Positions 18,444 to 27,377 of a DNA stretch of 64,000 bases are shown here, piece after piece. This DNA comes from Hyphomicrobiales bacterium (GTDB taxonomy: Bacteria > Pseudomonadota > Alphaproteobacteria > Rhizobiales > Aestuariivirgaceae). The stretch lies in assembly GCA_016185245.1 (NCBI GenBank), contig JACPNZ010000018.1, positions 223,935-287,934 on the forward strand, written 5' to 3'. The position numbers and the translations under genes were made by a program. Each line of letters starts with the position of its first letter. Positions within the stretch are counted from its first letter, which is position 1. A model generated the notes under the pieces. That model ran no database searches and was not told the origin of the DNA. It saw only the letters and a list, made by a program, of their open reading frames with translations.

Positions 18444-19190
18444 TCAAATGGCTCCCGCTTCCTTGAGTTTGGCCACGAGTTCGGCCGGCGATTTCACTTT
18501 GACGCCGGCCAAGCGCTTGGGCGGCTCCTCGGTCTTGATGACCTTGAGGCGCGGGGCGACGTCGGCCCCGTAATCGGCCGGAGTCTTCTCGTCGAGCGGC
18601 TTCTTCTTGGCCTTCATGATGTTGGGCAGCGAAGCATAGCGCGGCTGGTTGAGGCGGAGATCGGTCGTGACGATCAGCGGCATCTTGACGGTCAGGGTCT
18701 GCAAGCCGCCATCGATCTCGCGGGTGATGGTGGCCCAGCCGTCGCCGGGTTCGAGCTTGGAACAGAAGCTCGCCTGGGCCCAGCCGAGAAGGGCCGCCAG
18801 CATCTGGCCGGTCTGGTTGCAATCGTCGTCGATCGCCTGCTTGCCGAGAATGACGATTGCCGGCTTTTCGGCCTCGACCACGCCTTTCAGAATCTTGGCG
18901 ACACCGAGGGGCTCGACATAGGCATCATGCTTGACCAGGATGGCCCGGTCGGCGCCCATGGCAAGGGCGGTGCGCAGCGTCTCCTGGGCCTGGGCCGGTC
19001 CCACCGACACAGCCACCACCTCGCTCGCCTTGCCCTGTTCCTTGAGCCTGATCGCCTCCTCGACGCCGATCTCGTCGAAGGGGTTCATCGACATCTTGAC
19101 ATTGGCCAGCTCGACCCCCGAGCCGTCGGCCTTCACGCGGATCTTGACGTTGTAGTCGACGACCCGCTTCACAGCGACCAGGACCTTCAT
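18444..19190 (-). CDS. etfB: Electron transfer flavoprotein, beta subunit
   Basis: AMP-binding subunit of ETF. It begins [20 protein letters not shown] and carries the recognition loop region [23 protein letters not shown], as expected. Length is 248 residues. The ATG at 19190 has GGGAAGAA immediately upstream; a longer frame from 19217 lacks support. It is the first gene of the etfB-etfA-hbd group. The rhomboid and cobalamin adenosyltransferase genes lie upstream on the same strand, 108 bases away. Confidence 0.97.
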   Translation of the reverse strand: MKVLVAVKRVVDYNVKIRVKADGSGVELANVKMSMNPFDEIGVEEAIRLKEQGKASEVVAVSVGPAQAQETLRTALAMGADRAILVKHDAYVEPLGVAKILKGVVEAEKPAIVILGKQAIDDDCNQTGQMLAALLGWAQASFCSKLEPGDGWATITREIDGGLQTLTVKMPLIVTTDLRLNQPRYASLPNIMKAKKKPLDEKTPADYGADVAPRLKVIKTEEPPKRLAGVKVKSPAELVAKLKEAGAI

Positions 19191-19298
19191 TTCTTCCCTC
19201 GATATGGCAGTGCACAAAATCGCGGCGGACCCTAGTGACCGGGACCCTCCAAGTCAATTCCATGACCGGCAGGCCTGGGCCGAATGCGACGCGAGGTC

Positions 19299-19982
19299 TC
19301 AGTCGCCGATGCGGATCAACAGGCGCTGGCGGAGTGCCAGGGTGACCAGGGACCCGGTGACGAAGCCGCCGATATGGGCCCACAGCGCCACCTGCATGTC
19401 GGCCGCGGTGAAAAGAGTGAATACCTGGAGCAGGAACCAGCCGCCCAGCACCCATATGGCACCGATCCTGAGCGGCAGGCGCATGAACAGCAGGATCCAG
19501 ACGCGGGCTCGGGGGAACAAGACCGCATAGGCGCCGAGTACGCCCGACACCGCCCCCGAGGCGCCGATCAGCGGATCGGCCGAGACCGGCGCCATCAGTA
19601 CATGGGTGAGGGCTCCGGCAATGCCGCAGAACAGGTAGAAGAGCGCGAAGGCCCCATAACCATAGGCATCCTCGATATTGTCGGCGAAGACCCAGAGGAA
19701 CAGCATGTTGCCGATCAGGTGCCACCAGCCGGCATGCAGGAACATATAGGTGACCAGCGTCAAGGGCCGGGGGATCGGCATCATCGCGTGCCAGGGGGTC
19801 GGGTTCCCAGTCAACTCGCCCGGCACCACGCCGTAGCCGGTGGCGATCGCGCCGATCACCCGGTCGGAAGTGAAGGCGCCGGTTGCCAGATAGACCGCGA
19901 CATTGGCGAGGATGATGGCGATCGTCACATACTGGAAGCGGATCACCCGCAAGGGTGTGCCATCATAGAGCGGCACGAACAT
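19299..19982 (-). CDS. Rhomboid-family intramembrane serine protease
   Basis: A 227-residue membrane protein with six or more hydrophobic segments. The catalytic serine is S142 in GASGAVSG, and the partner histidine is H203 in ALWAHIGGF. The HLIGNMLFLWVFADNIED loop is a rhomboid hallmark. It cleaves substrates within the membrane; the substrate here is unknown. The start overlaps the stop of the cobalamin adenosyltransferase gene by one base, so the two are probably translationally coupled. Confidence 0.9.
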   Translation of the reverse strand: MFVPLYDGTPLRVIRFQYVTIAIILANVAVYLATGAFTSDRVIGAIATGYGVVPGELTGNPTPWHAMMPIPRPLTLVTYMFLHAGWWHLIGNMLFLWVFADNIEDAYGYGAFALFYLFCGIAGALTHVLMAPVSADPLIGASGAVSGVLGAYAVLFPRARVWILLFMRLPLRIGAIWVLGGWFLLQVFTLFTAADMQVALWAHIGGFVTGSLVTLALRQRLLIRIGD

Positions 19983-20566
19983 CAGCGGGTCTGGCCCGGC
20001 ACCCAGAGCACATCGCCCTGCGACTTTGCGTTGGCCCAGCGGCTGGCGACGAACAGGAAATCGGAAAGGCGGTTGATATAGGCGATGGCGTTGTCGTTGA
20101 CCTTTTCGCCCTCTTCCGCCGCCAGCTCGACGATCAGGCGCTCGGCCCGGCGGCAGACGGTGCGGGCGAGATGCAGGTGAGCCGCCGCCGGATCGCCGCC
20201 GGGCAGCACGAAGGAGCGCAGCGGTGCGAGATCGGCATTCAGCATGTCGATTTCCGCCTCAAGGCGCCCGGCCTGGTGCGGCAGGATGCGCAAGGGTTCG
20301 AAATCGGGCTTTTGGCTTCCCTCCGGCACGCACAGATCGGCGCCGAGATCGAACAGCTCGTTCTGGATGCGGGCCAGCATGGTGTCGAGGGCGGCGAATT
20401 CGGCGGTCCTGGTGTAGAGGCGGACGACGCCGATCGCCGCATTGGTTTCATCGACGGTGCCATAGGCGTGAATGCGCCGATGGGCCTTGGAGACGCGGAT
20501 GCCGGTGCCGAGCGAGGTCTCGCCGGTATCGCCGGTGCGGGTGTAGATGCGGTTGAGGACGACCAT
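19982..20566 (-). CDS. Cob(I)alamin adenosyltransferase, PduO type
   Basis: Transfers adenosyl from ATP to cob(I)alamin to make adenosylcobalamin. The N-terminal motif NRIYTRTGDTGETSLG is the ATP-binding P-loop-like signature of PduO/MMAB enzymes. DETNAAIG and a C-terminal CRRAERL segment follow. Length is 194 residues. The gene precedes rhomboid and etfBA-hbd, a neighbourhood seen in Rhizobiales, where adenosylcobalamin supports methylmalonyl-CoA mutase and ribonucleotide reductase. The start ATG is at 20566. Confidence 0.94.
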   Translation of the reverse strand: MVVLNRIYTRTGDTGETSLGTGIRVSKAHRRIHAYGTVDETNAAIGVVRLYTRTAEFAALDTMLARIQNELFDLGADLCVPEGSQKPDFEPLRILPHQAGRLEAEIDMLNADLAPLRSFVLPGGDPAAAHLHLARTVCRRAERLIVELAAEEGEKVNDNAIAYINRLSDFLFVASRWANAKSQGDVLWVPGQTR

Positions 20567-20601
20567 GCTTTCTTGTCCGCCGGGGTGCCCGAAGTGTCAA
20601 G

Positions 20602-23118
20602 CTACTCGTCGCGCAGGTATCGGGCGGGCCTCGCCGAAAGGGCACTCCAGGTGGTGGCAAGCCCTGCAACGATCGCCAGGGCCATGGCGATCGCCGCCGT
20701 CAGCGCCGCGGTTGCGAGATCGAAGCTCCACGGCATTTCGAGGATGAAGCGGGCGAGGAACCACGAGGCGAGCGAGCCCACCAGCAGGCCGAAAATCGCC
20801 GCCGCCGCCCCGAGGCAGGAATATTCGATGACGAAGGCGCCGATCAATTGGCCGCGCGTGGCGCCATAGGTCTTGAGCACCACGGCTTCGTAAAGCCTTT
20901 CCGACAGGCCGGCGGCGAGGGCCCCCGCCAGCACCAGCACGCCGGTCATGAGCGTCATGACATTGGCGCCGCGGATGGCGGTCAGCATCTTCGCCAGAAG
21001 ATCGGCGACAAGCCCGATGGCATCCTTGACCCTGACCGCCGTTACGCCCGGAAAGCGCCGCGCCATGTCGTTCACCAGTTTCGCCTCGTCGCCGCCCGCC
21101 ATGGTCACGGTGACGATATTGGCATGCGGCGCCGCGGCGAGTGTCGCCGGCGTGAACACCATGAGGAAATTGATGCCGAGGCTCCGCCAGTTCACCTCGC
21201 GAAAACTGGCGACCGTCGCCGTCACCTCGCGGCCCAGCACGTTGACGGTGATTGGGTCGCCGACGGCGAGGCCCAGCCCCCTGGCGACATCGCCGACGAG
21301 CGAGACGAGCGGTGGGCCCTCATAATCCTTCGGCCACCACTTGCCAGCGCTGAGGCGCGAGCCGGCGGGCAGTTCTTGCGAATAGGTGAGGCCGCGATCA
21401 CCGCGGAGCGCCCAGGCCGAATCGGGAGACGCCTCGACCTTCTCGGCCGGCACATCCTTCACCTTGACGATGCGACCTCTCATCATCGGCGCCGAACTCA
21501 CTTCGGTCACGCCGGGCTCGGCCTTCACCGCCGCCATGAAGCTGTCGAGTTCGGCTGCCTTCACGTCGAGAAAGAAGAAGGCGGGTGCCCGGTCGGGGAT
21601 ACCGGAGCGTAGTTCGGCGGAAAGCGTGCGGTCGGTGAGCGCCAAGGTCACGAACAGGCTGAGGCCCAGGCCCAGCGCCAGGATGACCGAGGCGGCGGCA
21701 CTCCCCGGGCGATGCACATTGGCGATGGCATGGCGCCAGATGGCCGAGCGTGGCGGCGGCAGGCGGCGGGCGGCCACTACGATCAACCGCGCAAGACCGA
21801 TCAGCACGACGAAGGCGACGATTAATCCGGCGAGGAACCAGCCGGTGATGCGCGGCTCGCTGAGGCTTGCGAGCGCCACACCGGCAATGCCGGCAAAACT
21901 CGCGGCGATGGCGAGGAGGTCGGTCCAGGCCGGGCGCCCGGAGTGCGGCAAGGTCCGGTGGCGGAACAGGCCCGCGGCCGAAGCCCGTCTGGTGCGCGAC
22001 AGGGGCCAGACGGCAAAGGCGATGGTGGCAAGGAAACCCAGCACCCCGGCGACGACCAGTGGCACCGCTTCGATCGCCGCACTCACCGGCAGGGGAAGTA
22101 TCCCGCCGAGAAGGCGTGCGGCGAGGGTCGGGGCTGCAGCCCCTGCGGCGAGGCCGATGGCGATGGCGAGCACGCCGACCAGCAGGATTTCGGTCAAATA
22201 GATGCCGAAGACATCGCGATTGACGGCGCCGAGGCATTTGAGCGTGGCAATGGACGAGGTGCGCCGGCCAACGAAGGCGGTGACCGCATTGGCAATGCCG
22301 GTGCCGCCGACGATCAGCGCCGCCAGCCCTACGAGCGTCATGAACGAGCCGATCCGCTGGATGAAACGGTCGATGCCGGGGGCGGCGTTGTTACGCGTAT
22401 GGGTCTGCCAGCCGGCGGCGGGAAAACGCTTGTCGGCCTCGGTCAAGGTGGCGCGGAGCTCGGCCAGGGTTGCACCCTTCGGCAGCTTCAGCCGGTAGTG
22501 CCAGGTGATCAGGCTTCCCGGCTGGATGAGGCCGGTGGCGGCAAGTGCCGTGCGGCTCATCAAGAGGCGCGGCCCGAGGAAGAACCCGTCGGAAACGCGA
22601 TCCGGTTCCTGGGCAATGGTGCCGGCGAGCACAATATCGGCGCCGCCGATCTTCACATGATCTCCCGGCTTCAGGCCGAGACGGGCGAAGAGCAGCGGAT
22701 CGGCGACGGCGCCCCAGGCGCTGCCCCGTGGCGCAATCGCCGCGCGGAAATCGCCGCCGCCTTCGAGCGCGAGAGAGCCATAGAGCGGATAGGCCTGATC
22801 GACGGCCTTGGCTTCGACGAGGGTTGCCGCGCCATTGGACTGGGCCATGGCGCGGAGCGTGGCGGTCACACCCACCTCGCCCTTGCGGTTGAGCCAGGCA
22901 AGCTCGTCGGCACTCGCCTCACGATGGATCAGGGAGAATTCGATATCGCCGCCCAAGAGCGGCTGGCCCTGCTCGGTCAAGCCCCGGTCGATGGCTGCGG
23001 CAAGGGAACCCACCACCGCGATCGCCGCCGTGCCCAAGGCGAGACAGGCGAGAAAAATCCAGAAGCCCTGCAATCCCGAACGCAGATCGCGGAGCGCGAA
23101 GCGTAACCACAGCCTCAT
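20602..23118 (-). CDS. ybbP: FtsX-like ABC transporter permease (YbbP type)
   Basis: An 838-residue permease of the FtsX/MacB superfamily, with two FtsX domains (about residues 255-375 and 715-825), a large extracytoplasmic region after the first transmembrane helix and about ten transmembrane helices overall. The N-terminal LRFALRDLRSGLQGFWIFLACLALG is typical. YbbP-type permeases pair with a LolD-like ATPase and a TesA-like esterase and are thought to act on envelope lipids or peptides, but their substrates are not firmly established. The ATPase gene overlaps its start by 4 bases. Confidence 0.9.
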   Translation of the reverse strand: MRLWLRFALRDLRSGLQGFWIFLACLALGTAAIAVVGSLAAAIDRGLTEQGQPLLGGDIEFSLIHREASADELAWLNRKGEVGVTATLRAMAQSNGAATLVEAKAVDQAYPLYGSLALEGGGDFRAAIAPRGSAWGAVADPLLFARLGLKPGDHVKIGGADIVLAGTIAQEPDRVSDGFFLGPRLLMSRTALAATGLIQPGSLITWHYRLKLPKGATLAELRATLTEADKRFPAAGWQTHTRNNAAPGIDRFIQRIGSFMTLVGLAALIVGGTGIANAVTAFVGRRTSSIATLKCLGAVNRDVFGIYLTEILLVGVLAIAIGLAAGAAAPTLAARLLGGILPLPVSAAIEAVPLVVAGVLGFLATIAFAVWPLSRTRRASAAGLFRHRTLPHSGRPAWTDLLAIAASFAGIAGVALASLSEPRITGWFLAGLIVAFVVLIGLARLIVVAARRLPPPRSAIWRHAIANVHRPGSAAASVILALGLGLSLFVTLALTDRTLSAELRSGIPDRAPAFFFLDVKAAELDSFMAAVKAEPGVTEVSSAPMMRGRIVKVKDVPAEKVEASPDSAWALRGDRGLTYSQELPAGSRLSAGKWWPKDYEGPPLVSLVGDVARGLGLAVGDPITVNVLGREVTATVASFREVNWRSLGINFLMVFTPATLAAAPHANIVTVTMAGGDEAKLVNDMARRFPGVTAVRVKDAIGLVADLLAKMLTAIRGANVMTLMTGVLVLAGALAAGLSERLYEAVVLKTYGATRGQLIGAFVIEYSCLGAAAAIFGLLVGSLASWFLARFILEMPWSFDLATAALTAAIAMALAIVAGLATTWSALSARPARYLRDE

Positions 23119-23798
23119 GGGGCGGCACCGGCTACGATGCGGCCGTCGCGCATTTCGGCCACCCGGTCGCAGCGCGAGGCCACAGCCCGGTCGTGGGTGA
23201 CCAGCAGCAGGGTGGCACCATGATGTTCGCGCAGATCGAACAGCAGGCGGATGATCTCGCCGCCGGTTTCCTGGTCGAGATTGCCGGTGGGCTCGTCGGC
23301 GAGAATGATGCGGGCGCCGGAGGCAAGGGCGCGGGCGATCGCCACGCGCTGCTGCTCGCCACCCGACAATTGCCCGGGATAGTGGCTGAGGCGGTGGCCG
23401 AGGCCGACACGGGCGAGTTCGTCACGGGCCCGCTCCGCCGCATCCGTCACCCCCCGGAACTCGAGCGGCACGGCGACGTTCTCCAGGGCCGTCAAAGTGG
23501 GAATGAGATGGAAGGACTGGAACACGATGCCGACATGGTCGCGGCGGAAGCGGGCGAGCGCATCCTCGCCCAGACCGTTGAGCGAGGCACCGGCCACCGT
23601 GATGTTGCCGCCGTTCACCGCCTCCAGTCCGGCGATCACCATGAGCAGCGAGGTCTTGCCGGAGCCCGAAGGCCCGACCAGCCCCACGGCCTCGCCGGTG
23701 GCCACCGCGAAATCGATGCCGCGCAGGATTTCGACCCGTCCGGCCCGGCTGGGCAGAGTCAATGTGACATTGGCAAGGCTGATGGCGGGTGCGTTCAT
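23115..23798 (-). CDS. ybbA: ABC transporter ATP-binding protein (YbbA/LolD type)
   Basis: A 227-residue ATPase of the MacB/LolD family. It has Walker [10 protein letters not shown], signature [15 protein letters not shown], Walker [13 protein letters not shown] and the H-loop VTHD. It energises the YbbP permease encoded next, with which it overlaps by 4 bases. It is divergent from tesA, with 82 bases between starts; this ybbAP-tesA arrangement is conserved in proteobacteria. Confidence 0.93.
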   Translation of the reverse strand: MNAPAISLANVTLTLPSRAGRVEILRGIDFAVATGEAVGLVGPSGSGKTSLLMVIAGLEAVNGGNITVAGASLNGLGEDALARFRRDHVGIVFQSFHLIPTLTALENVAVPLEFRGVTDAAERARDELARVGLGHRLSHYPGQLSGGEQQRVAIARALASGARIILADEPTGNLDQETGGEIIRLLFDLREHHGATLLLVTHDRAVASRCDRVAEMRDGRIVAGAAP

Positions 23799-23880
23799 CG
23801 GCGCAACATGGGTGGCGATCGGTGATTTGTCGAGTTACCGATGCTTGCCGGGGCGCCAAGTGTCTCCTACCTTCCCGGCC

Positions 23881-24507
23881 ATGGTACGATTGCTGGTGGC
23901 CGTTCTTGCCCTGATCGCCGGAGGAGCGCTGCCGGTTGCCGCGGCACCGGTGACTATCCTGGCTTTCGGCGACAGCCTGACGGCGGGCTATGGGCTTGCC
24001 CCTTCGGAGGCCTTCCCGGCACGGCTCGAGGCGGCGCTCAGGGCCAAAGGCCACGACGTCACAGTGGTCAACGGCGGGGTTTCCGGCGACACGGCGGCCG
24101 ACGGGCTTGCCCGGCTCGACTGGGCTCTCGACGGCAGCGTTTCGGCGGTCGTCGTCGAGCTCGGCGCCAACGACGCGCTCCGCGGTCTGCCGCCGGCCCA
24201 GGTGGAAGCGGCGCTGGATCGGATTCTGGCGAAACTCGCGGCCCGCCGGCTGCCGGTCCTGGTCGCCGGCATGGCAGCGCCGCGCAACCTTGGTGCCGAC
24301 TATGGCGCCGCCTTCGATCCCATCTACCGGAAGCTGGCGGAGAAGCACGGGGCGCTGCTCTATCCCTTCTTCCTCGACGGCGTTGCCGCCGATCCCGCCC
24401 TCAACCAGGAGGATGGAATCCATCCCAATGCCCGGGGGGTCGACGTGGTGGTTGCCCGCATATTGCCCAGCGTCGAGGCCCTGCTCGCCCGGGCTGCCGC
24501 AAAATAG
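23881..24507 (+). CDS. tesA: Arylesterase/lysophospholipase, TesA-like SGNH hydrolase
   Basis: A 208-residue secreted or periplasmic SGNH/GDSL hydrolase. A cleavable signal peptide (about residues 1-21, ending VAAA) is followed by block I ILAFGDSLTAGYG with the nucleophilic serine. Block III contains GAND, and the C-terminal DGIHPNARG supplies the catalytic Asp/His. The family hydrolyses short acyl esters, thioesters and lysophospholipids. It is divergent from ybbA-ybbP, which suggests a shared envelope-lipid role. Confidence 0.92.
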   Translation: MVRLLVAVLALIAGGALPVAAAPVTILAFGDSLTAGYGLAPSEAFPARLEAALRAKGHDVTVVNGGVSGDTAADGLARLDWALDGSVSAVVVELGANDALRGLPPAQVEAALDRILAKLAARRLPVLVAGMAAPRNLGADYGAAFDPIYRKLAEKHGALLYPFFLDGVAADPALNQEDGIHPNARGVDVVVARILPSVEALLARAAAK

Positions 24508-24587
24508 CCCTTGGCACCGGCTCGAATCAGGTTAGCCTATTGTTTACGCGTTCCGAGCAATCCTTAATCCAACCGAGGAGGCCCGCC

Positions 24588-25130
24588 ATGCCGCGACTGT
24601 TCACCGGAGTTGAAATTCCTTCCGACGTGGCTTTCGACCTCGAACTGATGAAGGGGGGCATAGCGGGCGCGCGCTGGATAGATCGGGACTCCTTCCACCT
24701 CACCCTGCGCTTCATCGGCGATATCGACGAGCCCCTGGCCCGCGAGATCGCCTATGAGCTCGATGGTGTCGAGGCCAGGCCGTTCTCGCTCAGGCTCAAG
24801 GGTGTGGGCGTGTTCGGCGGCAACAAGCCCCACACCCTCTTTGCGGGGGTGGAGGAAAGTGCCGATCTCCGCCGCTTGCAGTCGATCCACGAGCGCATCT
24901 GCCAGGTTCTCGGCCTCGACGCGGACCCACGCAAATTCACCCCCCACGTGACCCTGGCGCGGCTCAAGGAGGCCGACCACGGGGTGGTCCACCGCTATAT
25001 CGCCGATCACAGCCTCTATAAGAGCCAGGTCTTCGAAGTGGACCGCTTCGTGCTCTTCTCCTCCCGGCCCAGCCGGGGCGGCGGCCCCTATGCGGTCGAA
25101 GAATCCTACCAACTGCAGGCCGGCGCATGA
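24588..25130 (+). CDS. thpR: RNA 2',3'-cyclic phosphodiesterase
   Basis: A 180-residue 2H phosphoesterase with the two signature motifs HLTLRF (near residue 38) and HVTLAR (near residue 122). Members open 2',3'-cyclic phosphate ends of RNA and can ligate tRNA halves in vitro; the cellular substrate is unclear. A strong GAGGAGG ribosome-binding site lies upstream of the ATG. The 3' end overlaps the pterin dehydratase start by 4 bases (ATGA). Confidence 0.93.
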   Translation: MPRLFTGVEIPSDVAFDLELMKGGIAGARWIDRDSFHLTLRFIGDIDEPLAREIAYELDGVEARPFSLRLKGVGVFGGNKPHTLFAGVEESADLRRLQSIHERICQVLGLDADPRKFTPHVTLARLKEADHGVVHRYIADHSLYKSQVFEVDRFVLFSSRPSRGGGPYAVEESYQLQAGA

Positions 25131-25423
25131 CCGGCAAATCCCTGGTCGGGGTCGAACGGGCCAAGGCGCTGCACGAACTGCGCGGCTGGGGCGAGGCCAA
25201 GGGCCGCGACGCCATCACCAAGACCTTCCAGTTCAAGTCCTTTTCCCAGGCCTGGGGGTGGATGGGCCGGGTGGCGCTCTATGCCGAGAAGACCGATCAC
25301 CATCCCGAATGGTTCAATGTCTACGGCCGGGTCGAAGTGACGCTCGCCACCCATTCGGCCGGAGGGGTCACCGAAAAAGATATCGCGCTCGCCCGCAAAA
25401 TGGACGAATATGCCGGATACTGA
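25127..25423 (+). CDS. phhB: 4a-hydroxytetrahydrobiopterin dehydratase
   Basis: A 98-residue pterin-4a-carbinolamine dehydratase (PCD/DCoH fold). It carries the signature [18 protein letters not shown] with the paired catalytic histidines. It regenerates quinonoid dihydropterin after aromatic amino acid hydroxylation. No phenylalanine hydroxylase gene is in the window, and in such cases the enzyme may serve molybdopterin or general pterin chemistry. It overlaps thpR by an ATGA. Confidence 0.93.
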   Translation: MTGKSLVGVERAKALHELRGWGEAKGRDAITKTFQFKSFSQAWGWMGRVALYAEKTDHHPEWFNVYGRVEVTLATHSAGGVTEKDIALARKMDEYAGY

Positions 25424-25527
25424 TAGGAATGGCGGGAATCGGCATTAAGGTCTTAAACGCCTGTAACTTGAAGCTTGTGGCGGGACGTCCCATATGAGGT
25501 TCCGCAGACTTTCCCGGAGGGAGTAAA

Positions 25528-26271
25528 ATGGCTGAAGTCAAGTATCAACCGCAGACCCAGACAAGCGCCCAGGTCGCCATCGACCAGGGGCTTCGGGCCT
25601 ATATGCTGAGGGTCTACAACTACATGGCGGCCGGTCTCGCCATTACCGGCGTCACCGCCGTCGGCACCTATCTGGCCGCCGTCGACACATCAAGCGGCAC
25701 GACGCAGCTTACCGCCTTCGGCCAGGCCCTGTTCACCGGCCCGCTGATGTGGGTGCTGCTGCTTGGAACGCTGGGGCTCGTGTTCTTCCTGTCTTTCCGC
25801 ATCAACAGCATGAGCGTCTCGGCCGCCCAGACGACCTTCTGGATCTACGCCGCCCTGGTGGGCGTCACCTTCGCTTCCCTCGGGCTGGTCTATACCCAGG
25901 GCAGCATCGCCCGGGTGTTCCTGATCACGGCGGGAACCTTCGGCGCCATGAGCCTCTACGGCTATACCACCAAGCGCGATCTCACCGGCATGGGCTCGTT
26001 CCTGTTCATGGGGTTGATCGGCATCATCATCGCCTCGCTGGTCAACATTTTCTTTCAAAGCTCGGCCGCGGCCTTCGCTATCTCGGTGATCGGCGTCATC
26101 GTGTTCACCGGCCTCACCGCCTATGACACCCAGAAGATCAAGGAAATGTACTATGCCGACGACGAGGTTGCCGTGATGGGCCGCAAGGCGATCATGGGAG
26201 CGCTCAGCCTCTATCTCGACTTCATCAACCTGTTCCTGCAGCTCTTGCGCCTGTTCGGCAACCGCAACTAG
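25528..26271 (+). CDS. Bax inhibitor-1/YccA family membrane protein
   Basis: A 247-residue protein with seven predicted transmembrane helices of the TMBIM/BI-1 family. The family signatures FMGLIGIIIASLVNIFF and GLTAYDTQKIKEMY (near residue 200) are clear. Bacterial members such as BsYetJ form pH-sensitive calcium leak channels; E. coli YccA instead modulates FtsH. The role here is undetermined. A GGAGGGAG ribosome-binding site precedes the ATG, and a hairpin terminator follows the stop. Confidence 0.93.
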   Translation: MAEVKYQPQTQTSAQVAIDQGLRAYMLRVYNYMAAGLAITGVTAVGTYLAAVDTSSGTTQLTAFGQALFTGPLMWVLLLGTLGLVFFLSFRINSMSVSAAQTTFWIYAALVGVTFASLGLVYTQGSIARVFLITAGTFGAMSLYGYTTKRDLTGMGSFLFMGLIGIIIASLVNIFFQSSAAAFAISVIGVIVFTGLTAYDTQKIKEMYYADDEVAVMGRKAIMGALSLYLDFINLFLQLLRLFGNRN

Positions 26272-26298
26272 ATCGTCTTCCGAATTTCCGCTCGATGG

Positions 26299-26328
26299 TG
26301 GCCGCACAAACTGCGGCCATCTTCGTTT
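26299..26328 (+). terminator. Rho-independent terminator after the BI-1 gene
   Basis: Perfect 8-bp stem TGGCCGCA/TGCGGCCA with a 5-base loop, followed by a T-rich tail (TCTTCGTTT). It lies 28 bases after the stop of the BI-1 gene and between convergent genes, so it may serve both strands. Confidence 0.65.
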
Positions 26329-26355
26329 CCGGCTGCCGGAGCGGCCCGTCCTTCC

Positions 26356-26547
26356 TCAGCTGCGGTGCGAATACCACAGGGCCGCCATCATCATCAGCAC
26401 GGCGGTGAACTGCAGGATGACGCGCCAGCGCATCAGTGTCTGCGACCGGTTGGGCGATCCGCCGCGCAGCATGTTCCACAAGCCGGCGAGCAGCACGAGC
26501 GTTACGCCGGCGATGGCGATCGGCACCAGGTAGTCGAATATGTTCAT
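26356..26547 (-). CDS. Twin-transmembrane HIG1-domain-like protein
   Basis: A 63-residue protein with two transmembrane helices (about 8-26 and 42-59), separated by a short basic loop (RGGSPNRSQTLMRWRV), the hallmark of the HIG1 family. Mitochondrial HIG1 proteins assist respiratory supercomplex and cytochrome oxidase assembly; bacterial relatives are common in alphaproteobacteria, with unproven function. It is the last gene of a three-gene operon, and its ATG overlaps the SDR stop (ATGA). Confidence 0.82.
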   Translation of the reverse strand: MNIFDYLVPIAIAGVTLVLLAGLWNMLRGGSPNRSQTLMRWRVILQFTAVLMMMAALWYSHRS

Positions 26548-27377
26548 GCGTCGGAAGCCTTGTTGAGCAGGTGGTCGAAGAGCCTCTGGGGCAGGAAGCG
26601 CCGGGCCCAGGCCATCATATAGGTGGGGGTCGTCACATAATAGCGGGCCCGGGGCCTCTTTGCTTCGACGGCGTGCACCAGCTTTGCCAGCACCGCCTCG
26701 GGCCCGAGCTTGAAGCGGTTCGAGCCGCCGCGGCCGAGCCGTTGGCGCTGCCGCGCATAGGCCGCCTGGTAGTGTGAATTCGTTTCGTCGATGTTGCGGT
26801 CGAAGGCTTCCAGCGCATGTTCGACAAAGCGGCTGACGATCGGGCCGGGCTCGATCAGGGAGACGAAGATGTTGCTGCCGCGCAGTTCCAGCCGCATCGT
26901 GTCGGAGAGCGCCTCGATGGCGAATTTCGATGAATTGTAGGCGCCGCGCCATTTGAGCGCCACCAGGCCCAGCACCGAGGAGCATTGCACGATGCGGCCG
27001 CCACCATTGGCGCGGAGCAGCGGCAGACAGGCGCGGATGAGCTGATGCCAGCCGAAGACATTGGCGGCGAACTGGGCTTCGAGCACCTCGCGGCGCAAAT
27101 CCTCGACCGCTCCCGGCTGGCCATAGGCGCCGTTGTTGAAGAGCACATCGAGCTTGCCGCCGGTTCTCTTCGCGACCTCGGCCGCACAGGCTTCAACCGA
27201 GTCCCGTTCAACATAGTCGAGATAGAGCGCCTCCAGCCCTTGCGTCTCGAGACGTTTCAGGTCCTCGGGCTTGCGCGCCGTGGCGACCACCCGCCAGCCG
27301 CGCGCCTTCATGCCAATAGCGCAGGCATAACCGATGCCGGACGAGCAGCCGGTGATGAGGATGGTCTTCTGGCTCAA
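26544..27377 (-). CDS. SDR family oxidoreductase
   Basis: A 277-residue classical short-chain dehydrogenase: cofactor motif TGCSSGIG at the N-terminus, NNGAYG (NNAG-like), and the catalytic S...YNSSK. The C-terminus is longer than in minimal SDRs and resembles members acting on bulky lipid-like substrates; the substrate is unknown. The start is a TTG at 27377 with GGAGG 7 bases upstream, overlapping the acyl-CoA dehydrogenase stop as TTGA. No in-frame ATG fits without running into that gene. Confidence 0.88.
   Translation of the reverse strand: MSQKTILITGCSSGIGYACAIGMKARGWRVVATARKPEDLKRLETQGLEALYLDYVERDSVEACAAEVAKRTGGKLDVLFNNGAYGQPGAVEDLRREVLEAQFAANVFGWHQLIRACLPLLRANGGGRIVQCSSVLGLVALKWRGAYNSSKFAIEALSDTMRLELRGSNIFVSLIEPGPIVSRFVEHALEAFDRNIDETNSHYQAAYARQRQRLGRGGSNRFKLGPEAVLAKLVHAVEAKRPRARYYVTTPTYMMAWARRFLPQRLFDHLLNKASDA

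Noticed and set aside
24510..24535. tRNA T-arm-like sequence (GGCTCGAATCAGG)
   Set aside because: No acceptor or anticodon stem can be built around it; the same holds for the CGAATC-like sequence near 33778.
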